Shown piece by piece: positions 25,996 to 35,085 of a stretch of DNA of 64,000 bases. The stretch is taken from the NCBI GenBank assembly GCA_017465905.1, contig JAFTVE010000047.1:62001-126000 (forward strand). Reading direction: 5' to 3'. The notes under the pieces were generated by a model, which was given only the letters and a program-made list of their open reading frames with translations, was not told the DNA's origin and made no database searches. The translations under genes and the position numbers were made by a program. Positions within the stretch are counted from its first letter, which is position 1. Each line of letters opens with the position of its first letter. Source of the stretch: Bacteroidaceae bacterium. Its GTDB lineage: Bacteria; Bacteroidota; Bacteroidia; Bacteroidales; Bacteroidaceae.

Positions 25996-27888
25996 TCAGC
26001 TGAAGCGCTTCTCGATGTCGTTCTCCTCGATGATAGCAAAGACCTTCTTGCCATCGGGAGTGTAGGCCGGCATGTCACAGGCAAAGAGCTCATCGATGAG
26101 GGCTGTCATCTCATCCGGCGAGAGCACCTGACCTACCACGATAGCCGCCGAGCGTGCCATCGTAAGTGCCAGAGCACGATGCACCTCCTCCTTGGACACA
26201 TTGCCCTGCTCGATGGCTCCAGCAAGCATATCGCCTACCAGCGAGGAGGGATTGAGGCCTTCGATGCCTCCGGGGACACCTTGTATGGCGAATGAACCAC
26301 CGCCCATATTACTGATATCGAAGCCCAAGCCGGCGAAGTCGTCCAACAACTGCTCCATCATCATCGCTTGTGAGGCGGAGAGGGTAAGCATCTCAGGGAA
26401 CAACAATCCTTGCGAGGCACTGCGCTGCTCGCTCAACTGCGCCATGTAGCGCTGATAGAGGATTCGCACATGAGCACGGTGCTGATCCACCAGCATAAGC
26501 CCCGACTTCATGGAGGTGACTATATATCTTCCCTTGTACTGATAGCAGTCGGAGCACTTGTCGTGCATAGCTGCAGCGTCATCGAAAAGCGGAGTATCAG
26601 AAAGGGGCGACTGCTCATCGGGCAGACCGCCTCGAGTGGGTTCATCCCAAGGCAAATCCGCCTCCATAGGTTCGTCAAAGCGAATCTCCCGACCGACATG
26701 AGAGCCTTCGACACCTTTATATAGATCATTCCATCGCGTAGAGACAGACTTATGAGAGGGTGCTCCACCCTGCTTGAAAGGATTGTAGCTGCTGTCGACA
26801 GTAGGCATGGGAGGGGTGAGCGCCGCATTGCCGGAACCAAGGACGGGAATATCAGGACAATCCGCCACATCGAAATCGATGGAGGGCGCCGCATTGCTCC
26901 GTCCCAGCACCTCACGCACCGAGGCCATCAGTATCTGCCAGATGGCTTGCTCGTCCTCAAACTTGATTTCTGTCTTTGTCGGGTGTATGTTCACATCAAT
27001 GCGCGAGGGATCGACTGTAAAGTACAGGAAGTAGGGGACCTGCTCCGTAGCGGGGATGAGATGCGCATAGGCCTCCATCACTGCCTTGTGGAAATAGGGA
27101 TGACGCATATATCGGCCATTGACAAAGAAGAAGCAGTGGGCACCCTTCTTACGGGCACTCTCGGGGACGCCTACACAGCCGGTTATCTTGACCAAGGTGG
27201 TGTCAACATCCACGGAGAGCAGCTCCTGTCCCAGTTTCTTGCCAAACAGGTGCTGTATGCGTTGGCGCGATGTCGCTTGCGGCACATTGATAAGCTCCAC
27301 ATCGTTGCGGAACACAGAGAAGGCTATCTCAGGGTGTACGAGAGCTACGCGCTCTATCTCTGCCAGCACGTTATTCACTTCCGTCTGGTCTGACTTGAGG
27401 AACTTGCGTCGTGCCGGCACATTGAAGAAGAGGTTCTTTACCTGAAAGTTGGTGCCTACAGGACACATCTCCACCTCTTGGGACTCAATGCGGGAGGCTG
27501 CAATATGGATTACAGTACCCAGTTCGTCCTCGGCACGGCGAGTGCGTACCTCCACTTGCGCCACAGCAGCAATAGAGGCCAATGCCTCTCCACGGAAGCC
27601 GAAGGTGTGAAGGGCAAAGAGGTCGGCAGGGTTCTTAATCTTGGATGTGGCATGTCGCTCAAATGACATTCGGGCATCAGTCTCTGACATGCCCTTACCG
27701 TTGTCAATCACCTGAATATTGGTACGTCCGGCATCGACGAGGCGTACCTGAATGACAGTAGCCCCAGCATCAACGGAGTTCTCGACCAACTCCTTGACTA
27801 CCGAAGCAGGACGTTGAATAACCTCTCCGGCCGCAATCTGATTGGCTACCGAGTCGGGCAGCAGATGAATCAAATCTTCACTTGCCAT
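25996..27888 (-). CDS. mutL: DNA mismatch repair protein MutL
   Basis: A 630-residue MutL. The N-terminal GHKL ATPase has [26 protein letters not shown] and [10 protein letters not shown]. The C-terminal dimerisation domain starts near residue 440. The nuclease motif DQHA(x)2E(x)4E appears as [12 protein letters not shown], so both Glu positions are replaced (Val and Gln). The usual zinc-site motifs ACR/K and CPHGRP read ARSAAIVVG and TPDGKKV. By these signs the endonuclease centre is not intact. It is the last gene of a six-gene block, 6 bp after the small membrane protein gene. Confidence 0.96.
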   Translation of the reverse strand: MASEDLIHLLPDSVANQIAAGEVIQRPASVVKELVENSVDAGATVIQVRLVDAGRTNIQVIDNGKGMSETDARMSFERHATSKIKNPADLFALHTFGFRGEALASIAAVAQVEVRTRRAEDELGTVIHIAASRIESQEVEMCPVGTNFQVKNLFFNVPARRKFLKSDQTEVNNVLAEIERVALVHPEIAFSVFRNDVELINVPQATSRQRIQHLFGKKLGQELLSVDVDTTLVKITGCVGVPESARKKGAHCFFFVNGRYMRHPYFHKAVMEAYAHLIPATEQVPYFLYFTVDPSRIDVNIHPTKTEIKFEDEQAIWQILMASVREVLGRSNAAPSIDFDVADCPDIPVLGSGNAALTPPMPTVDSSYNPFKQGGAPSHKSVSTRWNDLYKGVEGSHVGREIRFDEPMEADLPWDEPTRGGLPDEQSPLSDTPLFDDAAAMHDKCSDCYQYKGRYIVTSMKSGLMLVDQHRAHVRILYQRYMAQLSEQRSASQGLLFPEMLTLSASQAMMMEQLLDDFAGLGFDISNMGGGSFAIQGVPGGIEGLNPSSLVGDMLAGAIEQGNVSKEEVHRALALTMARSAAIVVGQVLSPDEMTALIDELFACDMPAYTPDGKKVFAIIEENDIEKRFS

Positions 27889-27894
27889 GCTCTA

Positions 27895-28176
27895 TCATCT
27901 TAATATAGCGATAAGTATAAGAGCCATCACCGCCAATATCAATATGAGACGCTTGGTAGTAAGTGGAGATCCGTTCTCCCTTCTGCGCTTGAGGTGCGAG
28001 GTCTGCTCCACCATTTTACCGCGGATTCTCTCCTCGGTAGTAGGTTCTTCCTTCTGAATCATGCCCAAGTCGAGCTTCGCCTTTTCCTCTATCTTCTGCA
28101 AGCGCTCCTTGCGCTCATCTACATATATATACTGATGTTCGAACCTTCTTGGTTCGCGTGTCTTGAATATACCCAT
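27895..28176 (-). CDS. Small membrane protein of the ostA-mutL block
   Basis: A 93-residue protein: a charged, helical N-terminal two-thirds (DERKERLQKIEEKAKLDLGM) and one C-terminal TM helix (LILILAVMALILIAILR), so it is probably tail-anchored. I do not recognise a named family. It lies 6 bp from both neighbours, so it is translated from the same message as the OstA-like protein and MutL. Confidence 0.8.
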   Translation of the reverse strand: MGIFKTREPRRFEHQYIYVDERKERLQKIEEKAKLDLGMIQKEEPTTEERIRGKMVEQTSHLKRRRENGSPLTTKRLILILAVMALILIAILR

Positions 28177-28182
28177 AACAAA

Positions 28183-30096
28183 TTACTTCGATTCTTTATC
28201 AATCAATCCCTTGAGCGAAGGCAACGGTACCTCTTTACGGGATACTGCCTTCAGTTTCTCATCTTCACTCTTTCCACGCCATACCATGATGTCGTACTTG
28301 TTCATAGGACGCAGCTTGTGCAGCCAAGCGAAATTATCTAGTTTATCTTTACCCGGAGGTATCTGAGTGATGGGGTAGAACACACCGTTTGACTGGTCTG
28401 TGATGAGTAGCTTATCCACCTGGCGTTCTTTCATGAAAGCTGTAAGCAGACTGGCTTCTGTCGTGTTCATACCAAAAGCCACGCTATCGCCCTCCTCGAT
28501 GTAATAGTATACGACCATCACATTGCCTATCACATCGGACTTATCGATGGCACCATCCTTGAAGTAAGCCTTCACCTCACGACCACTGATCTGATTGTAG
28601 TGGCCGGTATCCACTTGTTCCACAATCAGAGCCTGATTCTCCACATGTGCCCACTCAACTGTGCTATCGTTCATATACACACGTATCACCTCACCCAACA
28701 CCTGCTGTGGGCCATTCCAGATGACGGGATCGTAGTACATGGTCATGCAGGTATCCAGCGAGTTGAACTCCATGGAGTCACAAACAGCCTGTACGTCCTC
28801 TCGATAGACACGTACCTTATGATAGGCTTGTATTATACGATAAACAGAATCGGTATCGGGAAAGCGAGTAAGCAAGCGCAAGGTATCGCCATGAATGTAG
28901 AGACTATCACCCTGCGAATAGTCTATGGCCACAGCACGCTGTGTGGCATAGGCCGAGTCGGACACTTCATTATAATAGGTGTAGTCTCCCGTCAGACGGG
29001 TCTTCCCGGCATAGTCATCCATCACCACATTCTCGAATGCTTCGCCATAGCCATTGATGCGGTCATAGAAGATGCTGTCACCTACCAAGCGTTTGTCCTC
29101 ATTCGTAAGCACAGAGCGATTGAGCAGTTCGGCATGCTCATCGGCCGTATAGTAGCGTCCCAACGTGGAATAGATATTGTTCTGGTCACTGTCGATATTG
29201 GATGGGCCGACGATAGTGGCAATCTGCGTCTTCGTATTATAGTGCAGAGTATCGGAGGTGAGCACAAAGTTCGGATTGGTAAGCGTCACCTCATAGTTGA
29301 ACACGGCATCGTTGGTCTGTGTGTCATACTCGCCCCACTCCGAGGTCAGCACATTGAGTGTGTCCTCCACCGTACCCCAATTGAAGTAATATCCGAGGTT
29401 GATGGTGCGGTCATAGTTCAGGCTGTCGGTCGTGAGCGTCATTTCTTTATCAATCATCACCACATTCTCGCGTACCTTGGCCAGCATCTCATCACCGCTA
29501 TAGTGGAGACGGTCGCCATAAAGAAACAGTGTGTCGCCCTGATTCATGCGCACATTTCCATAGGCATCGAGCGAATTGGAGGTTTCGTAGAAAAGGGCTG
29601 AGTCGCAATACATATACATACTGTCGTGACGGAAAGCCACATCACCTACCAATATCTGCGCATCGGGATTTATGAGTTGGTTGTAACGTGTCTCATCGGC
29701 GTGGAGGAGATATACATAGCGCTCTTTCGTGGTGTCGGAAGGAGCAGTCATCAGTGAGTCTTCCCTGACCTCCACTGGAGTAGCCGCCGGCATCTTGTGC
29801 ATCTTTCTCGCACGACTGGCCGTAGAGTCTACTGCCTCGGGCTTTTTCTGCACAGGCAGTGTCTTCTCGGTCTCTACCTTTCGGGCTGTAGGCGCACCCA
29901 TGAGAGGCGCCTCCTTCATCATCACCGGCTGCAGTTTCATGTCTACTTTGTTGAACTGCTTGGTGGAGTCAAGCTTCATCTTCTTGGGCACAGCACGCTG
30001 AGGAGCCGCTTTTTGCAGTTCCGTCTGTGCCGACATTGTGGACAAAGCCGCCCAAGCCAGCACAACAATCATCATCCATCTACGCATCATTGCCAT
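28183..30096 (-). CDS. OstA/LptA-like organic-solvent-tolerance protein
   Basis: A 637-residue predicted periplasmic protein with signal peptide (1-24) and a Pro/Lys-rich linker. The body contains repeated LptA/OstA-type beta-jellyroll strands. Examples are INPDAQILVGDVAFRHDSMY, SLDAYGNVRMNQGDTLFLYG and MLAKVRENVVMIDKEMTLTT. These repeats bind lipopolysaccharide in the Lpt bridge; the long form here is typical of Bacteroidota, and its exact role in LPS transport is inferred. It sits between surA-like and mutL genes. Confidence 0.85.
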   Translation of the reverse strand: MAMMRRWMMIVVLAWAALSTMSAQTELQKAAPQRAVPKKMKLDSTKQFNKVDMKLQPVMMKEAPLMGAPTARKVETEKTLPVQKKPEAVDSTASRARKMHKMPAATPVEVREDSLMTAPSDTTKERYVYLLHADETRYNQLINPDAQILVGDVAFRHDSMYMYCDSALFYETSNSLDAYGNVRMNQGDTLFLYGDRLHYSGDEMLAKVRENVVMIDKEMTLTTDSLNYDRTINLGYYFNWGTVEDTLNVLTSEWGEYDTQTNDAVFNYEVTLTNPNFVLTSDTLHYNTKTQIATIVGPSNIDSDQNNIYSTLGRYYTADEHAELLNRSVLTNEDKRLVGDSIFYDRINGYGEAFENVVMDDYAGKTRLTGDYTYYNEVSDSAYATQRAVAIDYSQGDSLYIHGDTLRLLTRFPDTDSVYRIIQAYHKVRVYREDVQAVCDSMEFNSLDTCMTMYYDPVIWNGPQQVLGEVIRVYMNDSTVEWAHVENQALIVEQVDTGHYNQISGREVKAYFKDGAIDKSDVIGNVMVVYYYIEEGDSVAFGMNTTEASLLTAFMKERQVDKLLITDQSNGVFYPITQIPPGKDKLDNFAWLHKLRPMNKYDIMVWRGKSEDEKLKAVSRKEVPLPSLKGLIDKESK

Positions 30097-30117
30097 CGCA
30101 CAAAGATTGGACGTTAC

Positions 30118-31470
30118 TTATTGTCTCACCCAACCGGGGTATTGGAATTCGCAGTCACACCAATTCTCATTGATGCGCACATACGTAGTCTTCTGTTTCT
30201 CTCGAATCCAATCTTCCAGCTTCTGCTGCTTCATCTTAGCTATCATCACATCCTTTATCACCTGATAGTCCTCGGAAGGTGTTGCCTTGTGTCCCTCAAC
30301 ACGATTCTTCAGTTTCACAATGGCACACACCTCTTTTCCTGTCTTCTTGTCGATCATGACAAAGGGGTTTGAAATATCACCTACCTTCATCTCATACACC
30401 ACTTTGGCCACTTCTTGCGGCAGTTCCTGCAACTCAAAACGAGAGGAAAGAGTCATCTCATTGCTCATCAAACCAAAGTTCTTGCGCGTATTCTTATCAG
30501 CAGAGAAGGCTACCGCATCATTAAACGACAGCTTTCCGCTGCGTATATCATTGGCTATGGTGTCGAGACGAGCCAATGAAGCGTTCATGCTCTCCATAGG
30601 GACTTCTGGTTTGCGCAAGATATGGCGTGCTCTCACGCGGTCGCCACGTTTTTCGATAAGCTGTATGATATGGAAACCAAATTCGGTCTCTACAATCTTC
30701 GATACCTTGCCTGGTTCAGTAAGGTTAAAGGCTACCGCTGAGAATTCGGGTACCATCTCGCCACGTCCGAAGAAATCAAGCTCGCCACCACGACGTGCCG
30801 ACTCGGGGTCCTGCGAATAGAAAACGGCCAATGTAGAGAACTGTGCCTCACCGCTATTGATGCGCTCTGTATAATCACGCAGTTCGGACTTTACTCGCTC
30901 TATCTCCTCCAAAGGAATCTCGGGCTGAAGGGTAATAATCTGTACCTCCACTTGTGTAGGTACATAGGGAATCTCTTCAGACTTCATGTTGGCAAAGCCA
31001 CGGCGCACCTCGGAGGGAGTCAGCTTGATGTTACCAAACAGCTCCTGCTGCATCTTCTCTACAACCATTCGGTCGTGAATGGTTTCGCGCAGCTCTTCAC
31101 GTATCTGTGTCGAGGTCTTGCCGAAATACTCCTCCAGCTTCTCGCGAGAGCCTATCTGGTTGACACGCATCGTTATCTCGCGCTCCACTTCGTTGAGTAC
31201 CTCCTGCTCAGTAACCTCAATACTATCGATGACAGCTTGGTGCATGAACAGTTTCTGTATTGCGAGTTGCTCGGGGATAACGCAGTTGGGATCGCCCTCC
31301 ATCGTTTGTCCCGACATCATGAAGTAGATACGCGACTGCTCTACATCAGACTTGAGTATGGCCTCATCGCCTATTACCCATACGACTTCGTCTATTACAT
31401 TATCCTGCGCTACTGTCCGTACTGCCATGAGCAGTGTGCACAGTATCATCAACAATTTGCATTTTTTCAT
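30118..31470 (-). CDS. SurA-like periplasmic peptidyl-prolyl isomerase/chaperone
   Basis: A 450-residue protein with signal peptide (1-21), a SurA-type N-domain (about 22-160) and two parvulin-like regions. The first includes FYSQDPESARRGGELDFFGR and FGFHIIQLIEKRGDRVRARH; the second is degenerate (FSADKNTRKNFGLMSNEM). Its role is folding of outer-membrane barrels. Its first 71 bp overlap the end of the preceding lipoprotein gene in another frame, so the two are tightly linked in expression. Confidence 0.9.
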   Translation of the reverse strand: MKKCKLLMILCTLLMAVRTVAQDNVIDEVVWVIGDEAILKSDVEQSRIYFMMSGQTMEGDPNCVIPEQLAIQKLFMHQAVIDSIEVTEQEVLNEVEREITMRVNQIGSREKLEEYFGKTSTQIREELRETIHDRMVVEKMQQELFGNIKLTPSEVRRGFANMKSEEIPYVPTQVEVQIITLQPEIPLEEIERVKSELRDYTERINSGEAQFSTLAVFYSQDPESARRGGELDFFGRGEMVPEFSAVAFNLTEPGKVSKIVETEFGFHIIQLIEKRGDRVRARHILRKPEVPMESMNASLARLDTIANDIRSGKLSFNDAVAFSADKNTRKNFGLMSNEMTLSSRFELQELPQEVAKVVYEMKVGDISNPFVMIDKKTGKEVCAIVKLKNRVEGHKATPSEDYQVIKDVMIAKMKQQKLEDWIREKQKTTYVRINENWCDCEFQYPGWVRQ

Positions 31471-32341
31471 TCTGATAATATTTTATTCGTCCCATTTCCA
31501 TGGACTGATTATACAAGTCATCCTTCACCTTCCTCATGAAGTCTACCCTGCGCTTATTGGCCAAAAGGTCTATGATTTCCTGTTTCGCCAGTTCGAAGGG
31601 CTTTTCCTCGCCTTTGACAACAAACTCCTCAATATGGAGGAGATAACAATAGTTCTCATCTTCCACTTCGATGTTGCGATGTTTATCAAACTCATCGCCC
31701 AGCTCGGCCAGGTTAATCGTTATCTTTCCTTCCAGTTCCGATACAGGCACCCAGTGATCATAGAAGTATTCATACATCACTGCATTGCGGAATGCATAAG
31801 ACTCCAGCTGCTCGAGTGAAGCCTCGGTATTGTCTTTATACCAGCGTTTCAGGTCTTTTAAGCCTGGAGACGTCAACGGGGCCTTAATGAAAACACCCTT
31901 TATAACTGGCTCCTCCAACATGAAGAATTGTTTGTTGGCTTCGTAATATTCCTGCAACTCCTCCTCAGAAAGCTCCTCGCTCATGTTCTGCATCAACAAA
32001 CGTTGCTCATACTCCGATAATATAAGCGAACGACGGTAGTCCTCTACCATACGTGCGATGCGCTCATCGCCTTTCACATTGAGCTCAGCCTTCTCATAAA
32101 GCAACTGTTCCTCGACCCACTTGCGCATATAGTCTTCTGCAAAAGCCATGCTGTCTGCTTTTGTGGTTCCGTAAGGAATCATCTTCTCCATATCCTCGCG
32201 ATACAGATATTTGTTACCGACCTGCATCAGAGGCTGCTTCTCGTCATGCTCCACATTCTCCTGGCAGGCAACAAACAGGAATGCCACCATCCAACAAGCA
32301 AGCGACAAATACCGTCCCCCAATGTGGAAGACAGCCTTCAT
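31400..32341 (-). CDS. Parvulin-like lipoprotein (SurA-type fold, no clear catalytic domain)
   Basis: A 313-residue predicted lipoprotein (MKAVFHIGGRYLSLACWMVA, lipobox FVAC). The rest is mostly helical, like SurA N- and C-domains (EDYMRKWVEEQLLYEKAELN), with no full parvulin signature. The start at 32341 is chosen because it begins a proper lipoprotein signal; an ATG 17 codons upstream is possible. The stop lies inside the surA-like gene. Its position between two parvulin genes suggests a helper in outer-membrane protein folding. Confidence 0.8.
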   Translation of the reverse strand: MKAVFHIGGRYLSLACWMVAFLFVACQENVEHDEKQPLMQVGNKYLYREDMEKMIPYGTTKADSMAFAEDYMRKWVEEQLLYEKAELNVKGDERIARMVEDYRRSLILSEYEQRLLMQNMSEELSEEELQEYYEANKQFFMLEEPVIKGVFIKAPLTSPGLKDLKRWYKDNTEASLEQLESYAFRNAVMYEYFYDHWVPVSELEGKITINLAELGDEFDKHRNIEVEDENYCYLLHIEEFVVKGEEKPFELAKQEIIDLLANKRRVDFMRKVKDDLYNQSMEMGRIKYYQNEKMQIVDDTVHTAHGSTDSSAG

Positions 32342-32419
32342 CCTCTGCAGAGATGCACCTGATTGTTGCTTGAGGTTCATATAACGTATCACTTCTTGGA
32401 TAACCTAATGCGCAGCAGC

Positions 32420-33847
32420 TTAATGCTTGTTTACCGTGGCCAACACCTCCGGATATAGAATTACGGGATATTTTGCGCGCAACTCTTTAACCCACAGTTG
32501 CTCCAAATGGTTCTGATAGTCGGCAGTAACAACTCCGCGCACATCTTCGTATGTATCGGGACCCTTCTTCTGCAGCTTACCCACCACACTTGTCACAGGG
32601 AAACCTGCTACAGTATCAGGGCGCTCGCCTTGCCCAAAGGCATAATAGTCGGCATATGCGTTCTTACCAGCCTTGAAGGGACCACGTACCATTCTTACCT
32701 GCATCAGCGAGTCGCTATTGAGCGATTCACGGATAACCTTTGTCCACTCTTTGCGAGGCTGCTTCTTAATAACTTTCTGCACCTGACGCAATACATCGTC
32801 ATTGAGGCAGTGCACCACGAGTCCCTGATATACGGGCTCCTCGTAGCGATATTTCTTCTTGTTCTTCTTGAAGTATTTCGCCAGGCCCTCTTCATCCTTG
32901 GCAGCCTTGTCCCATACCTCACGGGTGCTGATTTCATAGAGCAGCGAGCCCTCGTAGAACTCCTTCATCAAGAACCCAAAGTCTGGGTACTGCGCATCAA
33001 GCTCCATCTCTGCCTTTGCCAACGCCTCCTGCGGAGTGATGCCGCCGCCCATCTGCTTGGCCAACTTCACACCCATAGACTGCTTGGCATGGGCACGTAT
33101 ACCACGCTGTTCCAGGAACTTATATATTGATTCGCGATGATACTCGTAGGGTTCAAACTGCTTGCGTTCATTCATCAAGATAATGTGATAGCCCACAGGT
33201 GAGAGCACTGGCTCGCTCAGATCTCCCGGCTGCATAGCCAAAGCTGCCACCTCGAACTCCTTGAGCAGTTGTCCCTTGAACAACCAAGGCAATGCACCAC
33301 CCTCACGGGCCGTACCAGGATCTTGCGAGTGCTTTGCTGCCAGCTCGGCAAAGTCTGCCCCTGCCTTCAGAGCCTTATAGATAGAGTCGACACGGAGCTT
33401 TGCCACAGCCTGCTCTATCGGTGAAGCCTGTTGAGGTAGACGGATAAGAATATGAGATGCTCTGAACATACCGTCAGGACCGATGTTCTTGGCTGTATTC
33501 TCATAAGTGATGCGGGCCTGCTCTTCAATGAAAGCCGAGTCAATCAGATATTCCTCAGCCTGCTGTGAACGATAGTCAGCCACCTCCTTACGGAATGCCT
33601 CAGCAGTATCGAGCTGTGCATCCAAAGCAGCTGCGACCTTGAGTTTGTAGTTGACAAACAAATCCACATATTCATCTAGCGACTTCTTGTCGACCACCAA
33701 ATCTGTATTGTTCTTATTGTACGAGTATTCAAATTCTGAGCGTGTAACATCCACCCCATTTACATTCATCACAATAGGGTCCTCCGTCTGCGCCACAGTC
33801 ACTTGCGCCATCAGCACGGCCATAAAAGCCAACAACATTTTTCTCAT
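32420..33847 (-). CDS. Periplasmic peptidyl-prolyl isomerase (parvulin/PpiC type)
   Basis: A 475-residue exported protein: signal peptide (1-20), N-terminal helical SurA-like part, then a clear parvulin domain (FRASHILIRLPQQASPIEQA, HSQDPGTAREGGALPWLFKG, LSEPVLSPVGYHIILMNER) and a second helical/parvulin-like half. The start at 33847 fits the signal peptide; an in-frame ATG at 33901 would overlap the promoter. First gene of the six-gene envelope-folding block that ends with mutL. Confidence 0.9.
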   Translation of the reverse strand: MRKMLLAFMAVLMAQVTVAQTEDPIVMNVNGVDVTRSEFEYSYNKNNTDLVVDKKSLDEYVDLFVNYKLKVAAALDAQLDTAEAFRKEVADYRSQQAEEYLIDSAFIEEQARITYENTAKNIGPDGMFRASHILIRLPQQASPIEQAVAKLRVDSIYKALKAGADFAELAAKHSQDPGTAREGGALPWLFKGQLLKEFEVAALAMQPGDLSEPVLSPVGYHIILMNERKQFEPYEYHRESIYKFLEQRGIRAHAKQSMGVKLAKQMGGGITPQEALAKAEMELDAQYPDFGFLMKEFYEGSLLYEISTREVWDKAAKDEEGLAKYFKKNKKKYRYEEPVYQGLVVHCLNDDVLRQVQKVIKKQPRKEWTKVIRESLNSDSLMQVRMVRGPFKAGKNAYADYYAFGQGERPDTVAGFPVTSVVGKLQKKGPDTYEDVRGVVTADYQNHLEQLWVKELRAKYPVILYPEVLATVNKH

Positions 33848-33868
33848 ATATTTAATCTTTATTACTTC

Positions 33869-33906
33869 CAAAGTTAGCATGCTATGCACTTCAAATTGCA
33901 AAGATA
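33869..33906 (-). promoter_or_regulatory. Promoter region of the parvulin-ostA-mutL block
   Basis: Two -7 elements on the minus strand: TATCTTTG (33906-33899) and TAACTTTG (33876-33869). A plus-strand TATTTTTG at 33930-33937 is also present, followed only by a 15-codon frame. Confidence 0.6.
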
Positions 33907-34101
33907 GCGAAAAAGACAGATACAGGCACTATTTTTGCATTTTTTATTATATGGAGAATAGTAGCAATAGTAACGTCCTCAGTATACTGCGCAGCTGATA
34001 GAGATAGGGGATGGTATCATTACTAATACGCTGTAATATAATTTCAATCTTTCTGACCGTTCGCTTGTGATGACCAAGCAGTATCTGATGCTTTAAAAAA
34101 A

Positions 34102-34130
34102 TGTGAGACGTACACGAGGTACGTCTCACA
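34102..34130 (-). terminator. Terminator of SusCD locus 1
   Basis: TGTGAGACGTAC (34102-34113) and GTACGTCTCACA (34119-34130) with a 5-nt loop, followed on the minus strand by TTTTTTAAAG. The stretch 33940-34100 shows nothing else I can name. Confidence 0.85.
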
Positions 34131-34162
34131 TAAGTATGAATAATTATAATATGGTGACTTTA

Positions 34163-35047
34163 TTATTCACCGGGCCAACCTTCAACCCATTGGAACATCT
34201 CCTTACCGTCGTTGTAGCCGAGATAATAGCCTCCAACAGAAGGACCACCATAAGCCCAACCGCAGAGGATTGTATAGATGTTGCCCTCATTTGTGAATCC
34301 GCAGAAGGGCTGACCGGGATTGTAGTACATGTACCACTCACCACCTGCACTTGCTGCCTCGCCAATAGCCTGGAAAGAAGAAGCCAGTGACACTGCATTG
34401 CCCTGAGCATCAAGGATGAACTGAATGTGTGCACCAGGTTTGGGGCAATAGCTGGGCTCCAAATAGTAGTAGGGGCTGTTCAGACGATAGAGCTTGTAAC
34501 CATTCTCGTCGGTGTACTCCTTGGCATTCTCTACGGGTACGTTGGCATAGCCACCAGCCCAGTTAGAAGCCATATACACAACACCTGCGCTAACCCATGT
34601 GTAATCCTTGATTATAGAGATAGCATGGGTCTTGTTGCCTGATACTGAGTAATTGTGCTCAAAGAAGTTGACAGAGTCGACTACAAATGTAATATTGGCT
34701 GAGTAGGGAGTACCCATCACAATGTTTGCCTCGTCAATGTTTACTATAAGCTCAGCGGTATAGCTGCCGTCAGCGAATACAACGTTAGTGTCTGCTACAC
34801 TCATAATGTCGTTGTCAAATGTTACGTACAAAGGAAGCTTCTGCTCGCCTACGTTTGTGCTACGTGACAATGCTACCTTCACGTTGGGAAGTGCATCAGC
34901 TGCTGTAAGGCTGAATGTTTGCTTTGACTGTTCAAAGGAGTACTGAACCTCAGCTATCTCTGCCTTCTCCCAGTAACCTTCATCGCTACATGAGGTGAAA
35001 GCTACTGCAGCCAGCACAGTCATGAATAATGATTTATATAATTTCAT
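34163..35047 (-). CDS. SusCD-associated surface lipoprotein, locus 1
   Basis: A 294-residue lipoprotein (lipobox AFTSC, then acidic SDEG, a typical Bacteroidales surface-export signal). The first half is beta-rich (FDNDIMSVADTNVVFADGSY); the second is unusually rich in Tyr, Trp and Gly (GGEWYMYYNPGQPF, GWAYGGPSVGGYYLGYNDG). It occupies the place of a surface glycan-binding protein downstream of SusD, 38 bp away. Ligand unknown. Confidence 0.75.
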   Translation of the reverse strand: MKLYKSLFMTVLAAVAFTSCSDEGYWEKAEIAEVQYSFEQSKQTFSLTAADALPNVKVALSRSTNVGEQKLPLYVTFDNDIMSVADTNVVFADGSYTAELIVNIDEANIVMGTPYSANITFVVDSVNFFEHNYSVSGNKTHAISIIKDYTWVSAGVVYMASNWAGGYANVPVENAKEYTDENGYKLYRLNSPYYYLEPSYCPKPGAHIQFILDAQGNAVSLASSFQAIGEAASAGGEWYMYYNPGQPFCGFTNEGNIYTILCGWAYGGPSVGGYYLGYNDGKEMFQWVEGWPGE

Positions 35048-35085
35048 GTCTTTAATTCTTTTAATGGTTTATACTATTCCATTGA

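Noticed and set aside
28600-29601. 333-codon open frame opposite the OstA-like gene
   Set aside because: Antisense shadow, no signal or domain. The OstA-like repeats on the minus strand explain the sequence.
33947-34129. 60-codon minus-strand frame between the parvulin block and SusCD locus 1
   Set aside because: It runs through the terminator hairpin and has no recognisable features.
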